Shown here: positions 52,086 through 64,000 of the stretch, in pieces
Numbering within the stretch: position 1 is the first letter of the stretch
How the letters are laid out: every line of letters begins with the position of its first letter
Assembly: GCA_018831265.1 (NCBI GenBank)
Contig: JAHJCO010000023.1
Coordinates: 143,402-207,401 of the forward strand
Direction of reading: 5' to 3'
Source of the DNA: Actinomycetota bacterium
GTDB lineage: Bacteria > Actinomycetota > Geothermincolia > Fen-727 > Anoxymicrobiaceae
Length of the DNA stretch: 64,000 nt
Position numbers and translations under genes: made by a program
Notes under the pieces: generated by a model
The model's input: the letters and a program-made list of their open reading frames with translations, nothing else
Told to the model about the DNA's origin: nothing
The model's database searches: none

Positions 52086-53210
52086 TTGACAGCCTACATC
52101 CGTGACGGCGAGCCCGCGGTCCTGGTCCTCTCCGACGGGACCGTGTTCGAGGGCGCGCACTTCGGAGCTCCGGGCGAGTTCTTCGGGGAGGTCTGCTTCA
52201 ACACCAGCATGGCCGGCTACCAGGAGATACTGACAGACCCCTCCTACGCCGGGCAGATGCTCAACATGACCTGCCCGCTCATAGGCAACTACGGGGTGAA
52301 CCCCGCCGACTTCGAGTCGAAGCGCATCTACATGGGCGGGTTCATAGTGAAGGAGCTCTCCCGCATACCCAGCAACTGGCGCTCCACCGGCGACCTGGGC
52401 GGCTTTCTGAAGAAGCACGGCGTCGTGGGGCTGCAGGGGATAGACACCCGTGCGCTCACCCGGCACCTGCGCGATCGCGGGGCCATGGAGGGCGCCATCT
52501 CGAGCCTCGACCTCGACCCGGACAGCCTGCTCGACAAGCTGGCGCAGGCCCCGGGCCTGGTGGGGCGCGACCTGGTGCGCGAGGTGACGGTGGCCGAACC
52601 GTACGTCTGGCAGCGGGGCCTGTCCGATGACCCGCGCTACCACGTGGTGGCCTTCGACTTCGGCATCAAGCACAACATACTCCGGTTGCTGACCGGGGCG
52701 GGCTGCAAGGTCACCGTGGTGCCGGCCTTCACCACCGCGCAGCAGGTCCTGGCCCTCGAGCCTGACGGCGTGTTTCTCTCCAACGGCCCCGGGGACCCTG
52801 AGCCGCTCGAGTACGCGCACGAGGCCATCCGCGGCCTGCTCGGCAGGAAGCCGGTCTTCGGCATCTGCCTTGGGCACCAGCTCCTGGGCATCGCCCTGGG
52901 GGGGCGCACCTACAAGCTCAAGTTCGGGCACCGGGGGGCCAACCAGCCGGTCTACTTCGCCGACACAGGCAGGGTGGAGATCACCGCCCAGAACCACGGC
53001 TTCGCCGTCGACGTCGATTCGCTCGCCGGCTCACCCTACGGGAGCATCGAGCGGACCCACTGGAACCTGAACGACGAGACATCCGAGGGCCTGCGCTGCT
53101 CCGGGAAAGGCGCCTACTCCGTGCAGTACCACCCCGAGGCGAGCCCCGGTCCGCACGACTCGCGCTACCTGTTCGAGATGTTCACCGACCTGATGGAAGA
53201 GTGGAACTGA
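52086..53210 (+). CDS. carA: Carbamoyl-phosphate synthase small subunit
   Basis: Glutamine amidotransferase subunit that channels ammonia to CarB. Catalytic triad Cys261 in [11 protein letters not shown], His349 and Glu351 in [14 protein letters not shown]-terminal CPSase domain begins with [16 protein letters not shown] 52086 (AAAGG upstream, 4 nt after the pyrC stop) is the start; the frame that runs back into pyrC is not used. Confidence 0.95.
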   Translation: MTAYIRDGEPAVLVLSDGTVFEGAHFGAPGEFFGEVCFNTSMAGYQEILTDPSYAGQMLNMTCPLIGNYGVNPADFESKRIYMGGFIVKELSRIPSNWRSTGDLGGFLKKHGVVGLQGIDTRALTRHLRDRGAMEGAISSLDLDPDSLLDKLAQAPGLVGRDLVREVTVAEPYVWQRGLSDDPRYHVVAFDFGIKHNILRLLTGAGCKVTVVPAFTTAQQVLALEPDGVFLSNGPGDPEPLEYAHEAIRGLLGRKPVFGICLGHQLLGIALGGRTYKLKFGHRGANQPVYFADTGRVEITAQNHGFAVDVDSLAGSPYGSIERTHWNLNDETSEGLRCSGKGAYSVQYHPEASPGPHDSRYLFEMFTDLMEEWN

Positions 53211-53211
53211 G

Positions 53212-56485
<3,274 letters not shown>

Positions 56486-56493
<8 letters not shown>

Positions 56494-57268
56494 GCACGGG
56501 CCGGCCCTCGTCCGGGCCGTCGTCGCGCGCAACGAACGTGTCGCCGCCCGCGTCTGCGTGCTTGACCTCCGGTTGGAGGAGGATGTCCCCGCCCCGTCGG
56601 CGGGTCAGTTCTTCCTCGTCGACTGTGGCGGGGGACGCGAGCATCTCCTGCGAAGGCCGCTCAGCGTGATGGGCTACGACCCGGCACCTCAACCCGCGCT
56701 CATCTTCCTGGTGGAGGTGGTCGGTTGGGGTACGCGCAGGCTGTGCGCCATGCAACCGGGTGAGAAGGTCGGTCTGCTGGGACCGCTGGGAAGGGGCTTC
56801 GGAGCTCCCGCCGGTCGCTTTTCATTGCTGATTGCGGGAGGCATGGGCATCGCTCCGCTGCTGTTTTTGTCCCATGAGTTGAAGTCCCGTGAGCAGGCGT
56901 GCGATCTGATAGCCGGATTCAGAGACAGCGGACAGGTCTTCGGCGGCCGCCAGGATATTGGAAGTCCGAATGGCGTCTGCACCGAGGACGGAAGCATGGG
57001 AGGCCGCGGGAAGGTCTGCGACGGCCTGGCCGGGCGTCTCTCGGAGTTCGGCTACACGTCTGTCTTCGCCTGCGGGCCGGGCGGGATGCTCGAGGAGACC
57101 GCCCGGGTCTGTGCCGCGGCAGGGGTGCCCTGCCAGGTCTCGCTCGACTCGAGGATGGCGTGTGGACTGGGTATGTGCAGGGGATGCGTAAAACAGGGAG
57201 CGGGCGGCGCGAACCTCTGCGTCTGCAAGGACGGCCCGGTCTTCGACTCAACGCAGGTCTTCGACTGA
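56486..57268 (+). CDS. pyrK: Dihydroorotate dehydrogenase electron-transfer subunit
   Basis: FAD/NAD-binding iron-sulfur subunit partnering class 1B PyrD. An FNR-like barrel (residues 10-110; [12 protein letters not shown] is the FAD-binding RxxS region), the NAD domain ([15 protein letters not shown]) and a C-terminal 2Fe-2S cluster site with Cys in [12 protein letters not shown] and NLCVC. GTG 56486 overlaps the carB stop by 8 bases and follows a GAGG; the longer frame is inside carB. PyrK-PyrD pairs pass electrons to NAD, which suits anaerobes. Confidence 0.93.
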
Positions 57269-57276
57269 CTAAGATA

Positions 57277-57336
57277 GGGGTCAGGCAGGATTCAAGTCAC
57301 GGTGCATAAGATGGTGCCAGGCGAGATTCAATTCAC
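57277..57336 (+). repeat. F4 repeat copies between pyrK and pyrD
   Basis: GGGGTCAGGCAGGATTCAAG (57277) and the related GGTGCCAGGCGAGATTCAAT (57313) match the palindrome at 29336. They separate pyrK from pyrD, which are normally adjacent or overlapping. The rest of the 57269-57384 gap holds no feature except the pyrD ribosome site. Confidence 0.8.
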
Positions 57337-57384
57337 CGCACACACCGAGAAGCGCGGGCACCCAATATCAGAAGGAAGACGTAT

Positions 57385-58329
57385 TTGAACGAGAGTAGCT
57401 TAATGACGAACCTGGCGGGTATAGAGCTGGCCAACCCCGTACTCCTCGCTTCCGGGACGGCGGGGTACGGACTGGAGCTGGACGGATTGCTGGATATGTC
57501 CCGACTGGGTGGCCTGATACTCAAGTCCGTCACCATCGAGCCCTGGGCGGGCAACGCCGAGCCGAGGATCTGGGAGACGACCGGCGGAATGCTCAACTCG
57601 ATCGGCCTCGAGAACATCGGGGTCGAGGCGCTCATCGAAGACGTCCTGCCACGAATCTCGGAGATCGGCGTCCCCCTCATGGCCAGCATCGCCGGGGACA
57701 CGGTGCGGGCTTTCGCCAGGCTGGCCTCGAGGCTCGAGTCGACCGGGGCCCTGGCCGCCGTCGAGGTCAACGTGTCCTGCCCCAACGTGGAAAGAGGAGG
57801 GATCCAGTTCGGTGTCGACCCGAACGCGACCGCGGCGGTCACGACGTCGGTTCGGGAGAACTGCACGATGCCGGTCTTCGTGAAACTGTCCGCGGCCGCC
57901 TCCGATCTCCCGGGGATAGCGGATGCCGCCTCCCGCGCGGGAGCCTCGGGCCTCTCGTTGATAAACACCGTGCCGGGCATGGCGATCGACCCGGTCAGCA
58001 GGAGCCCCAGGCTGGGGAACGTTACCGGTGGGCTTTCCGGGCCGGCGATCAAGCCCATCGCGCTCAAGGCCGTCTATGACTGCTTCAGGGCTACCGGGCT
58101 GCCCATAATAGGCGGGGGAGGGATCTACGACGCCGGCGACGTGATCGAGTTCCTCCTGGCGGGCGCGACCGCCGTCTCGATCGGGACGGCGACGTTCCAG
58201 GACCCTGCGCGCGCCACGAAGATCGTCGAAGAGCTGCCGGACGCCGTGACCGCCGCCGGGGCGACAACGACGGCTGAGCTGGTGGGGAGGCTGCGGACCC
58301 CACGCAATGCATCGAAAGGAAAGCGATAA
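57385..58329 (+). CDS. pyrD: Dihydroorotate dehydrogenase, class 1B catalytic subunit
   Basis: FMN-binding TIM barrel, 314 residues. Motifs: ANPVLLASGTAGYG, VEVNVSCPNVERGGIQFG with the class 1B Cys as catalytic base, LSLINTVPGMAID, and IIGGGGIYDAGDVIEFLLAGA near the phosphate site. Oxidises dihydroorotate with PyrK. TTG 57385 with AAGGAAG upstream. Confidence 0.94.
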   Translation: MNESSLMTNLAGIELANPVLLASGTAGYGLELDGLLDMSRLGGLILKSVTIEPWAGNAEPRIWETTGGMLNSIGLENIGVEALIEDVLPRISEIGVPLMASIAGDTVRAFARLASRLESTGALAAVEVNVSCPNVERGGIQFGVDPNATAAVTTSVRENCTMPVFVKLSAAASDLPGIADAASRAGASGLSLINTVPGMAIDPVSRSPRLGNVTGGLSGPAIKPIALKAVYDCFRATGLPIIGGGGIYDAGDVIEFLLAGATAVSIGTATFQDPARATKIVEELPDAVTAAGATTTAELVGRLRTPRNASKGKR

Positions 58330-58330
58330 G

Positions 58331-59074
58331 ATGGCAATGACCTTCGAGCCCGCTCTCAAGCCCCTGATACTCGCGCTGGACACGCCGGACCTTGACGCCG
58401 CCCGGCGGATCGCCGGGCGCGTCCGCGAGCAGGTGGACATAGTCAAGATTGGCCTCCAGCTCTTCAGCGCCGAGGGGCGCGTAGCGATCGACCGACTGAA
58501 GCAGGACGGCTTCGAGGTGTTCCTCGACCTGAAGCTCATCGACATCCCCAACACGGTCGCGGCAGCCTGCCGGGCGCTCTGCGAGTACGAGCCGCTGATG
58601 CTCACAGTCCACACCATGGGCGGCCAGGAGATGATGCGGGCCGCAGCCGCCGCGGTGGCCGGTAAGTGTGGAGAGACGGGCCTGAGGAGGCCCCTGCTGA
58701 TCGGTGTCACGGTCCTCACCAGCTTCGACCTGCTGACGCTCAAGAAGGTCGGTATCCCGGACTCCGTGGAGGAAGAGGTCCTCAGGCTGGCCGTGCTCGC
58801 GCGGGACTCGGGGATGGACGGCCTGGTCACCTCACCCCTGGAGACCCTGCCCGTCCGCCGTGAGGTCGGCGAGGAGATGCTGCTGGTGACGCCGGGTGTG
58901 AGGCCGAAGGGAGCGAAGAAGGACGACCAGAAGCGCGTGGCGAGCCCTCGTGAGGCCATGCGCGACGGGGCGGACTTCCTTGTCGTGGGCCGCCCGATCA
59001 CGACCTCGGAGCAGCCTGCCGAGGTGGCCGCGTCCATGCTGGAGGAAGCCACCACCCGGACCACCGACTACTAG
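58331..59074 (+). CDS. pyrF: Orotidine 5'-phosphate decarboxylase
   Basis: Last UMP step. The 247-residue TIM barrel has LILALDTPDLDAA, the catalytic DxKxxD motif as FLDLKLIDIPNTV, HTMGGQEMM and the C-terminal phosphate loop FLVVGRPITTSEQPAE. ATG 58331 has AAAGGAAAG 8 nt upstream and lies 1 nt past the pyrD stop; ATG 58307 lacks a site. Confidence 0.95.
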   Translation: MAMTFEPALKPLILALDTPDLDAARRIAGRVREQVDIVKIGLQLFSAEGRVAIDRLKQDGFEVFLDLKLIDIPNTVAAACRALCEYEPLMLTVHTMGGQEMMRAAAAAVAGKCGETGLRRPLLIGVTVLTSFDLLTLKKVGIPDSVEEEVLRLAVLARDSGMDGLVTSPLETLPVRREVGEEMLLVTPGVRPKGAKKDDQKRVASPREAMRDGADFLVVGRPITTSEQPAEVAASMLEEATTRTTDY

Positions 59075-59081
59075 GAGACAG

Positions 59082-59660
59082 ATGTCAGAGCAGAGCATAC
59101 TCGAGGACCTCGCCGCCAGCGGCGCTCTGAGAAAGGGGCACTTCCGGCTGAGCAGCGGGCGCCACAGCGACACCTACGTCCAGTGCTCTCAGCTCCTGAA
59201 GGATCCGTCCAGGGCCATTGCGGCGGGCCGGATGCTCGCCGAATGTGTATCGAGAGAAGTGGGTGAGGTCGATGCTGTGCTCTCGCCGGCGTTGGGTGCG
59301 CTGCTCATCGGTTTCACAACCGCCCTGGCCCTGGACCGCGACATGCTGTTCGCCGAGAGGGTGGGCGGCAGGATGTCCCTGCGCCGCGGCTTCGCGCTGG
59401 AACCGGGGATGCGGGTCCTGCTGGTCGAGGACGTGATAACCACCGGCGGCTCCATACTCGAGCTGGCGAGATTAGTGGAGGAGGCGGGTGCGCGCGCGGC
59501 GGCGCTGGGGTGCATAGTCGACAGGGGCGGGCTCGCCGAACCGGGCTACCCGCTGGTATCCCTGGCGGCGGTCAAGGCCGACAGCTTCGAACCCGACGAG
59601 TGCCCGCTGTGCGCGCGGGGCGTGCCGATCGACTCCCCGGGAAGCCGCTATACGAGTTGA
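59082..59660 (+). CDS. pyrE: Orotate phosphoribosyltransferase
   Basis: Converts orotate and PRPP to OMP. Family signs: GHFRLSSGRHSDTYVQC at the start and the PRPP motif VLLVEDVITTGGSILELARLV. The end carries CPLCARG, a tail common in actinobacterial PyrE-like proteins. ATG 59082 has AGGAGA directly upstream; longer frame rejected. Last gene of the pyr operon. Confidence 0.94.
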   Translation: MSEQSILEDLAASGALRKGHFRLSSGRHSDTYVQCSQLLKDPSRAIAAGRMLAECVSREVGEVDAVLSPALGALLIGFTTALALDRDMLFAERVGGRMSLRRGFALEPGMRVLLVEDVITTGGSILELARLVEEAGARAAALGCIVDRGGLAEPGYPLVSLAAVKADSFEPDECPLCARGVPIDSPGSRYTS

Positions 59661-59688
59661 AGAGCTGTCCGGGACCGCCCTCTTTGCT

Positions 59689-59694
59689 TATAAT
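59689..59694 (+). promoter_or_regulatory. -10 box upstream of gmk
   Basis: TATAAT in the 106-bp pyrE-gmk gap, 73 nt before ATG 59767. No convincing -35 is visible. It suggests that gmk-rpoZ-coaBC has its own promoter. Confidence 0.4.
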
Positions 59695-59766
59695 GCTGAG
59701 AGTCACCATCCGGCAGGCTCGACCGGGCCGGCGGCGATACCATAACAACAGCAGGTGAAAGTTCTG

Positions 59767-60333
59767 ATGGACAGTAGAGGGACGGTATTCGTGGTCGCGG
59801 GCCCTTCGGGCGCCGGCAAGGACACCCTCATAAAGAGGGCCCTGCAGGTGGTACCACGCGCACGGCTCTCCATCTCGGCCACGACCAGGGCCCCGAGGGA
59901 GGGGGAGGAGCACGGGCGGGACTACCATTTCCTCACCGAGGACGAGTTCGACCGGCTGGTGGGCGAGGGTGCCTTCCTGGAGTGGGCCAGGGTGTTTTCC
60001 GGTCGGTACGGGACGCTGTCGTCCGACGTGGAGAAGATGCGCGACGAAGGGATCGACGTCATCCTGGAGATCGACGTCCAGGGCGCCCTCCAGGTGAAGG
60101 ATAAGCTGCCGGACGCCCGGTTCGTCTTTATTATGCCTTCCTCGCTGGAGGTCCTGGAGGAGCGGCTGCGGCGAAGGGGGCTGGACTCCGAGCCCGAGAT
60201 AGGCAAGCGGCTCGGCATCGCCCCGAAGGAGATAGAGATAGGAAAAAGAGAGTTCGATGTTATCATTGTGAACGACGAGTTGGAGAAAGCGACCGAAGAG
60301 CTCGTAAGCGTACTGAAGGGAGAGGGAGTCTGA
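59767..60333 (+). CDS. gmk: Guanylate kinase
   Basis: Phosphorylates GMP to GDP. P-loop GPSGAGKDT, GMP-binding REGEEHGRDYHFLTEDEF, and DVILEIDVQGALQVK, all in order. The 188-residue length is normal. ATG 59767 fits AGGTGAAAG upstream; GTG 59755 lacks a ribosome site. The rpoZ ATG follows directly after the stop. Confidence 0.94.
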   Translation: MDSRGTVFVVAGPSGAGKDTLIKRALQVVPRARLSISATTRAPREGEEHGRDYHFLTEDEFDRLVGEGAFLEWARVFSGRYGTLSSDVEKMRDEGIDVILEIDVQGALQVKDKLPDARFVFIMPSSLEVLEERLRRRGLDSEPEIGKRLGIAPKEIEIGKREFDVIIVNDELEKATEELVSVLKGEGV

Positions 60334-60603
60334 ATGGAAGAGAAGATGTCGATGATCAGCCCCAAGATCGAGGAGCTGCTCGCACATTCGGAGAACAAGT
60401 TCACCCTGGTGATCGAGTCCGCGAAGAGGGCGAGGCAGATAACCAATTTCCAGAGGCGGCTCGGTGAGGGCATGGGGGGCGTCGCGCCCATGAGGCTCGA
60501 GGACATATCCAAGAAGCCGCTCACCAAGGCCCTGGAGGATATAGCCGAGGGAAACATCGAGTACGACCGCCCCACTGAGGATGACCTGGAGGAAGGCGAG
60601 TAG
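60334..60603 (+). CDS. rpoZ: RNA polymerase omega subunit
   Basis: The 89-residue product has the omega core KFTLVIESAKRARQITNFQRR and the conserved KPLTKALEDIAEGNI helix, then an acidic tail. It stabilises the beta' subunit. Its position between gmk and coaBC is the standard one. Confidence 0.93.
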   Translation: MEEKMSMISPKIEELLAHSENKFTLVIESAKRARQITNFQRRLGEGMGGVAPMRLEDISKKPLTKALEDIAEGNIEYDRPTEDDLEEGE

Positions 60604-60612
60604 GGGTCCGAG

Positions 60613-61842
60613 ATGGCCGGTCTCGAAGGCAAGAAAGTCCTCCTGGGGATATCCGGGGGGATAGCGGCCTACAAGGTCTGTGAGCTCGCGCGGCTGATGG
60701 TCAAGTCCGGCGCGGACGTCAAGGTCGTGATGACCGAGTCGGCCCAGAAGTTCGTCACCGCGCTGACCTTCCGCACCCTGACCGGCAACCCTGTGGCCAC
60801 CACGATGTGGGCCGATCCGTCGTCGCCGTACCCGCACATCTCTCTTTCCGAGGAGGCCGATATAATCGTGGTGGCCCCCGCCACCGCGAACCTCATCGCA
60901 AAGATGGCGAACGGGATTGCGGATGACCTGCTCTCCACCACGCTGCTGGCCGCGCGCGGCACCGTGCTCGTCGCGCCCGCGATGAACACCCGCATGTACC
61001 TGCATCAGGCGACGGTCTCCAACATTGCGCGCATCCGCGAGATGGGCGTGGCCGTCGTAGACGCTTGCGAGGGCGGACTGGCCTGCGGGGACGAGGGAGC
61101 CGGCCGGATGGCCGAGCCGGCCGACATCCTCACGGCGGTCGGGCGTGAGGTGGAGCGCTCCAGCCTGCTGGAAGGCAGGACGGTCCTGGTGACGGGCGGG
61201 CCCACCCGGGAGTACATCGACCCCGTGCGCTTCATATCCAACCCGTCCACGGGGATGATGAGCCACGCCGTCGCGCAGGCCGCCGCCAGGCGTGGAGCGG
61301 GAGTAGTGCTGATATCGGGCCCGACCGGCCTCACCCCGCCACACGGAGTGGATGTGGTCGACGTCGTGAGCGCAGCGGAGATGAGAGACGCGGTGCTGGA
61401 GAGGCTTCGGGGCAGCGACGTCCTGGTGATGGCCGCGGCGGTGGCGGACTACCGGCCGGCCAGGCCATCCTCGAGCAAGATGAAGAAAAGCGAGGGCGTC
61501 CCGACCCTCGAGCTGGAGCCCACGGTGGACATCCTCAAGGAGGTGTCCGGCAGGAAGGGCTCCCGCCTGCTGGTCGGATTCGCGGCGGAGACGGACGACG
61601 TGCTCGAGAACGCGCGCAGGAAGCTCGGCGAAAAGGGGCTGGACCTCATCGTAGCGAACAAGGTGGGAGAGCCAGGCTCGGGGTTCGGGACGACGACCGA
61701 CCTCGCGGCGATCATCAAGCGCGGAGGGGGAGAGCAGGCCCTGGAGATGATGACCAAGTCGGAGCTGGCCGACCGCCTGCTTGACGCCGTGGCGGACCTG
61801 TTATTGAAGGGGCGGGACCCGCGCCCGCGGCCGGGACATTAA
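60613..61842 (+). CDS. coaBC: Bifunctional CoaBC (phosphopantothenoylcysteine synthase/decarboxylase)
   Basis: Two CoA steps in one protein. CoaC half (1-190): LLGISGGIAAYKVCELAR (FMN), VVAPATANLIAKMANGIADD, PAMN motif in VAPAMNTRMY, substrate flap CEGGLACGDEGAGRM. CoaB half (190-405): VLVTGGPTREYIDPVRFISN, AAAVADYRP and the KMKK motif. The 409-residue length is normal. Confidence 0.96.
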   Translation: MAGLEGKKVLLGISGGIAAYKVCELARLMVKSGADVKVVMTESAQKFVTALTFRTLTGNPVATTMWADPSSPYPHISLSEEADIIVVAPATANLIAKMANGIADDLLSTTLLAARGTVLVAPAMNTRMYLHQATVSNIARIREMGVAVVDACEGGLACGDEGAGRMAEPADILTAVGREVERSSLLEGRTVLVTGGPTREYIDPVRFISNPSTGMMSHAVAQAAARRGAGVVLISGPTGLTPPHGVDVVDVVSAAEMRDAVLERLRGSDVLVMAAAVADYRPARPSSSKMKKSEGVPTLELEPTVDILKEVSGRKGSRLLVGFAAETDDVLENARRKLGEKGLDLIVANKVGEPGSGFGTTTDLAAIIKRGGGEQALEMMTKSELADRLLDAVADLLLKGRDPRPRPGH

Positions 61843-61897
61843 GTCGGCCTCGCATTTGGCCGAAGTAATAGTGGGCCGGGTGGCGAGAGGTGAAACA

Positions 61898-62281
61898 TTG
61901 AAGAAGAGTCTCTCCGGTATCGTGCACAACATATCGACCAACCCGTTCCAGACGTTCTCCAAGAAGCGCTCGGGCAACTCGGCGTTCCTCAGCTTCGACA
62001 TCAACTTCGACCTGGTGGACGAGCACGGGGACGCTCACCACGTGTGGTTCCAGCGCTCGTTCCGCTTCCCGCCCCCGCTGGAGGACGGCGATCACATCGA
62101 CCTGGTCGGGAGGGACGGCCACTTCTTTGGCCTGATAGGCCGCAGCAACTTCTACGCCATACGCATAATCGACAAGGGCCGGGGAAAAGAGTACACTCCT
62201 TGGCGCAACAGGGGTTTGAAGAACGGGCCCGGCGACGGCCGCCCGGCCGACTCGCGGACCCCAAACGAGCTTTCCGCCTAG
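61898..62281 (+). CDS. Small protein of unknown function
   Basis: About 127 residues from TTG 61898 (AGAGGTG upstream); TTG 61856 in the same frame would add 14. The sequence is mixed alpha/beta with aromatic-rich WFQRSFRFPPPLEDGDHIDLVGRDG, resembling a small beta-barrel such as an OB or PH-like fold; the last 25 residues look disordered. I do not recognise the family. It lies between coaBC and a tRNA gene in the same direction. Confidence 0.65.
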   Translation: MKKSLSGIVHNISTNPFQTFSKKRSGNSAFLSFDINFDLVDEHGDAHHVWFQRSFRFPPPLEDGDHIDLVGRDGHFFGLIGRSNFYAIRIIDKGRGKEYTPWRNRGLKNGPGDGRPADSRTPNELSA

Positions 62282-62305
62282 CGGGAGCCGCCTTCACCCA
62301 CCATC

Positions 62306-62393
<88 letters not shown>

Positions 62394-62448
62394 CCACGTA
62401 GGGTACGTAACGTCAAAGTCTTGGTAGTCTTCGCAAGTTCCCAGCAGA

Positions 62449-62454
62449 TATAAT
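62449..62454 (+). promoter_or_regulatory. -10 box upstream of the propeller gene
   Basis: TATAAT in the AT-rich 62394-62512 gap, 59 nt before ATG 62513; no clear -35. AAAGGGG precedes the start codon by 9 nt. Confidence 0.45.
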
Positions 62455-62512
62455 TATGCGTGCGAGTTTGTTATACGAAGTGTCATTTCAGGTATGACAA
62501 AGGGGATTCGAG

Positions 62513-64000
62513 ATGATGAACTGCGGTTTCAGGTGCAGGGAACATCGTCTAGCGGGTTGGGCGGCAAGGGTCGTGGTCGTGTCCGTCTTCGCGTGCATGC
62601 TTCTGGTGTTGTTCTCGGGCGTTGCGGCGGCGTTGCCTATCCCCGTCCCGGTCGGCTCCGCCGCCACGGGAGGCTACCCCTACTCGGTCTGCGTCCAGGG
62701 AGGCTACGCCTACGTGGTCGGTGGGAGCGATACGCTGCAGGTGTTCGAAGTCTCCGACCCCCTACACCCCACGTCGGTCGGCTCCGCCGCCACGGGAAGC
62801 TGGCCTAACTCGGTCTGCGTCCAGGGAGGCTACGCCTACGTGGTCAATGCTGGGAGCGATACGCTGCAGGTGTTCGACGTCTCCGACCCCCTACACCCCA
62901 CGTCGGTCGGCTCCGCCGCCACGGGAAGCTATCCCTACTCGGTCTGCGTCCAGGGAGGCTACGCCTACGTGGTCGGTGGGAGCGATACGCTGCAGGTGTT
63001 CGACGTCTTCGACCCCCTTAACCCCACGTCGGTCGGCTCCGCCGCCACGGGAAGCTCTCCCTGGTCGGTCTGCGTCCAGGGAGGCTACGCCTACCTGGTC
63101 AATTACGGGAGCGAAACGCTGCAGGTGTTCGACGTCTCCGACCCCACCGCCATTCCGCCCGCGGTCGGCTCCGCCGCCACGGGAAGCGCTCCCTACTCGG
63201 TCTGCGTCCAGGGCGGCTGCGCCTACGTGGTCAATGCCAACAGCAATACGCTGCAGGTTTTCGACGTCTCCGACCCCACCGCCATTCCGCCCGCGGTCGG
63301 CTCCGCCGCCACGGGAACCTTGCCTAACTCGGTCTGCGTCCAGGGAGGCTACGCCTACGTGGTAAATGCCCACAGCGATACGCTGCAGGTGTTCGACGTC
63401 TCCGACCCCCTTAACCCCGCGTCGGTCGGCTCCGCCGCCACGGGAAGCGCTCCCTGGTCGGTCTGCGTCCAGGGAGGCTACGCCTACGTGGTCAATTTCG
63501 GGAGCGATACGCTGCAGGTGTTCGACCTGGCTGGTGTCTACGCCGTCACCGTCACTCCACCGACAGACGCCAAATCGGGCAACCCGGGAGCGAGCGTCAC
63601 TTACACCCTCAACGTGCAGAACGACGGCAACACCTCGGACACCTTCAACTCCTCGGTGAGCGGCAACACCTGGACCACCACCGCCAACACCCCGACCCTC
63701 ACCCTGGCGGCGGGGGCCGACCAGGACGTGACGGTCACGGTGGACATACCAGCCGGGGCCTCGGGCGGGGACACCGACGCCGCAACTGTCACCTACACCT
63801 CAACAGGTGACCCCACCAAGCACGATTCGAGCGACCTGACCACCACCGCCCTTACCGCTCCCACCGTCACCACCACCGCCGTCTCCAACATCACCTCCAC
63901 CACGGCTGACTCAGGAGGCAACGTAACAGATGAAGGTGGAGCGGGAGTGACCGCGCGGGGTGTGTGCTGGAGCACCAACCCCAACCCGACCACCGCAGAC
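62513..64000 (+). CDS. Secreted seven-bladed beta-propeller protein (partial)
   Basis: The frame from ATG 62513 is open to the window end (496 codons so far). A basic N-terminus and hydrophobic signal segment (VVVVSVFACMLLVLFSGVAA) are followed by seven tandem 42-44-residue units (62651-63540), each with SVCVQGGYAYVV and DTLQVFDVSDP, the LVIVD/YVTN-type propeller blade. Then come an Ig-like domain (about 63541-63840; SVTYTLNVQNDGNTSDTFN) and a fibronectin-like module (GVTARGVCWSTNPNPT). Such proteins are surface or S-layer-associated; ligand unknown. The repeats are near-identical in DNA, suggesting recent expansion or gene conversion. Confidence 0.85.
   Translation, partial: MMNCGFRCREHRLAGWAARVVVVSVFACMLLVLFSGVAAALPIPVPVGSAATGGYPYSVCVQGGYAYVVGGSDTLQVFEVSDPLHPTSVGSAATGSWPNSVCVQGGYAYVVNAGSDTLQVFDVSDPLHPTSVGSAATGSYPYSVCVQGGYAYVVGGSDTLQVFDVFDPLNPTSVGSAATGSSPWSVCVQGGYAYLVNYGSETLQVFDVSDPTAIPPAVGSAATGSAPYSVCVQGGCAYVVNANSNTLQVFDVSDPTAIPPAVGSAATGTLPNSVCVQGGYAYVVNAHSDTLQVFDVSDPLNPASVGSAATGSAPWSVCVQGGYAYVVNFGSDTLQVFDLAGVYAVTVTPPTDAKSGNPGASVTYTLNVQNDGNTSDTFNSSVSGNTWTTTANTPTLTLAAGADQDVTVTVDIPAGASGGDTDAATVTYTSTGDPTKHDSSDLTTTALTAPTVTTTAVSNITSTTADSGGNVTDEGGAGVTARGVCWSTNPNPTTAD

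Noticed and set aside
57400..59064. Antisense frame opposite pyrD and pyrF
   Set aside because: Ser/Arg/Pro-rich shadow; both sense genes are certain.

Overview
This is a GC-rich bacterial chromosome segment with dense operons, frequent GTG and TTG starts and short AT-rich intergenic islands. The backbone is a type IV pilus assembly operon (pilD end, pilM, pilN, pilO, pilP-like) followed by aroC-aroK-aroB-aroQ. Further on come efp, nusB and a full UMP operon (pyrR-pyrB-pyrC-carA-carB-pyrK-pyrD-pyrF-pyrE), then gmk-rpoZ-coaBC and a tRNA-Leu. EF-P resembles actinobacterial EF-P closely from its first residues, the anti-sigma protein has a DUF5667-like region typical of Actinomycetota, and PyrK with class 1B PyrD points to NAD-linked, often anaerobic, pyrimidine synthesis. 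A deep-branching, probably anaerobic member of Actinomycetota (Geothermincolia- or Aquicultor-like) is the best guess; this placement is inference.

Layout. 1-4.1 kb: pilus assembly genes. 4.2-7.6 kb: shikimate operon. 7.6-10.5 kb: an ECF sigma factor and a very large membrane anti-sigma protein on the minus strand, behind a repeat array. 10.6-20.3 kb: a minor-pilin island with three small prepilin-like proteins, a 926-residue prepilin-like protein with IPT-like repeats and a Cys-rich tail, a double-thioredoxin/CcdA fusion, and a 974-residue PilX-like protein with a beta-helix-like body. 20.4-22 kb: a lipoprotein, a zinc-finger membrane protein and an aminopeptidase P homologue. 23-46 kb: a surface-glycan island with glycosyltransferases, three paralogous GT-C-like membrane proteins, sugar-nucleotide genes (3-dehydrogenase-like, hexapeptide acetyltransferase, 2-epimerase), methyltransferases and radical-SAM proteins. 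46.3-62.4 kb: translation, pyrimidine and nucleotide genes. 62.5-64 kb: the start of a secreted seven-bladed beta-propeller protein that runs off the window.

The most unusual feature is a set of at least five families of short palindromic dispersed repeats, with no transposase in the window. Family F1 (29 nt, ends TGAAAGAAA and TTTCTTTCA) has about 19 copies in four arrays and one singleton. F2 consists of paired GGCGGAC/GTCCGCC hairpins. F3 is centred on GGGTCAGACCC. F4 is centred on GGGGTCAGGCACC. F5 comprises GTGTC...TTGAAT inverted repeats bounding 165-174 bp fold-back elements. Several copies lie inside gene ends: they supply the aroQ stop codon, the last residues and stop of a radical-SAM protein, and the junction of a methyltransferase and a membrane protein. 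They also lie where the usual aro-pepQ-efp-nusB-pyr order is interrupted.

Other points to check: efp appears to start at ATA behind a perfect GGAGG; two genes appear to start at CTG within a CTGA stop/start overlap; two prepilin genes share an identical ECF-like promoter close to the ECF sigma gene; and a PyrR-type attenuator precedes pyrR. Gene starts were revised from frame, ribosome-site and family evidence where the longest open frame was clearly too long.
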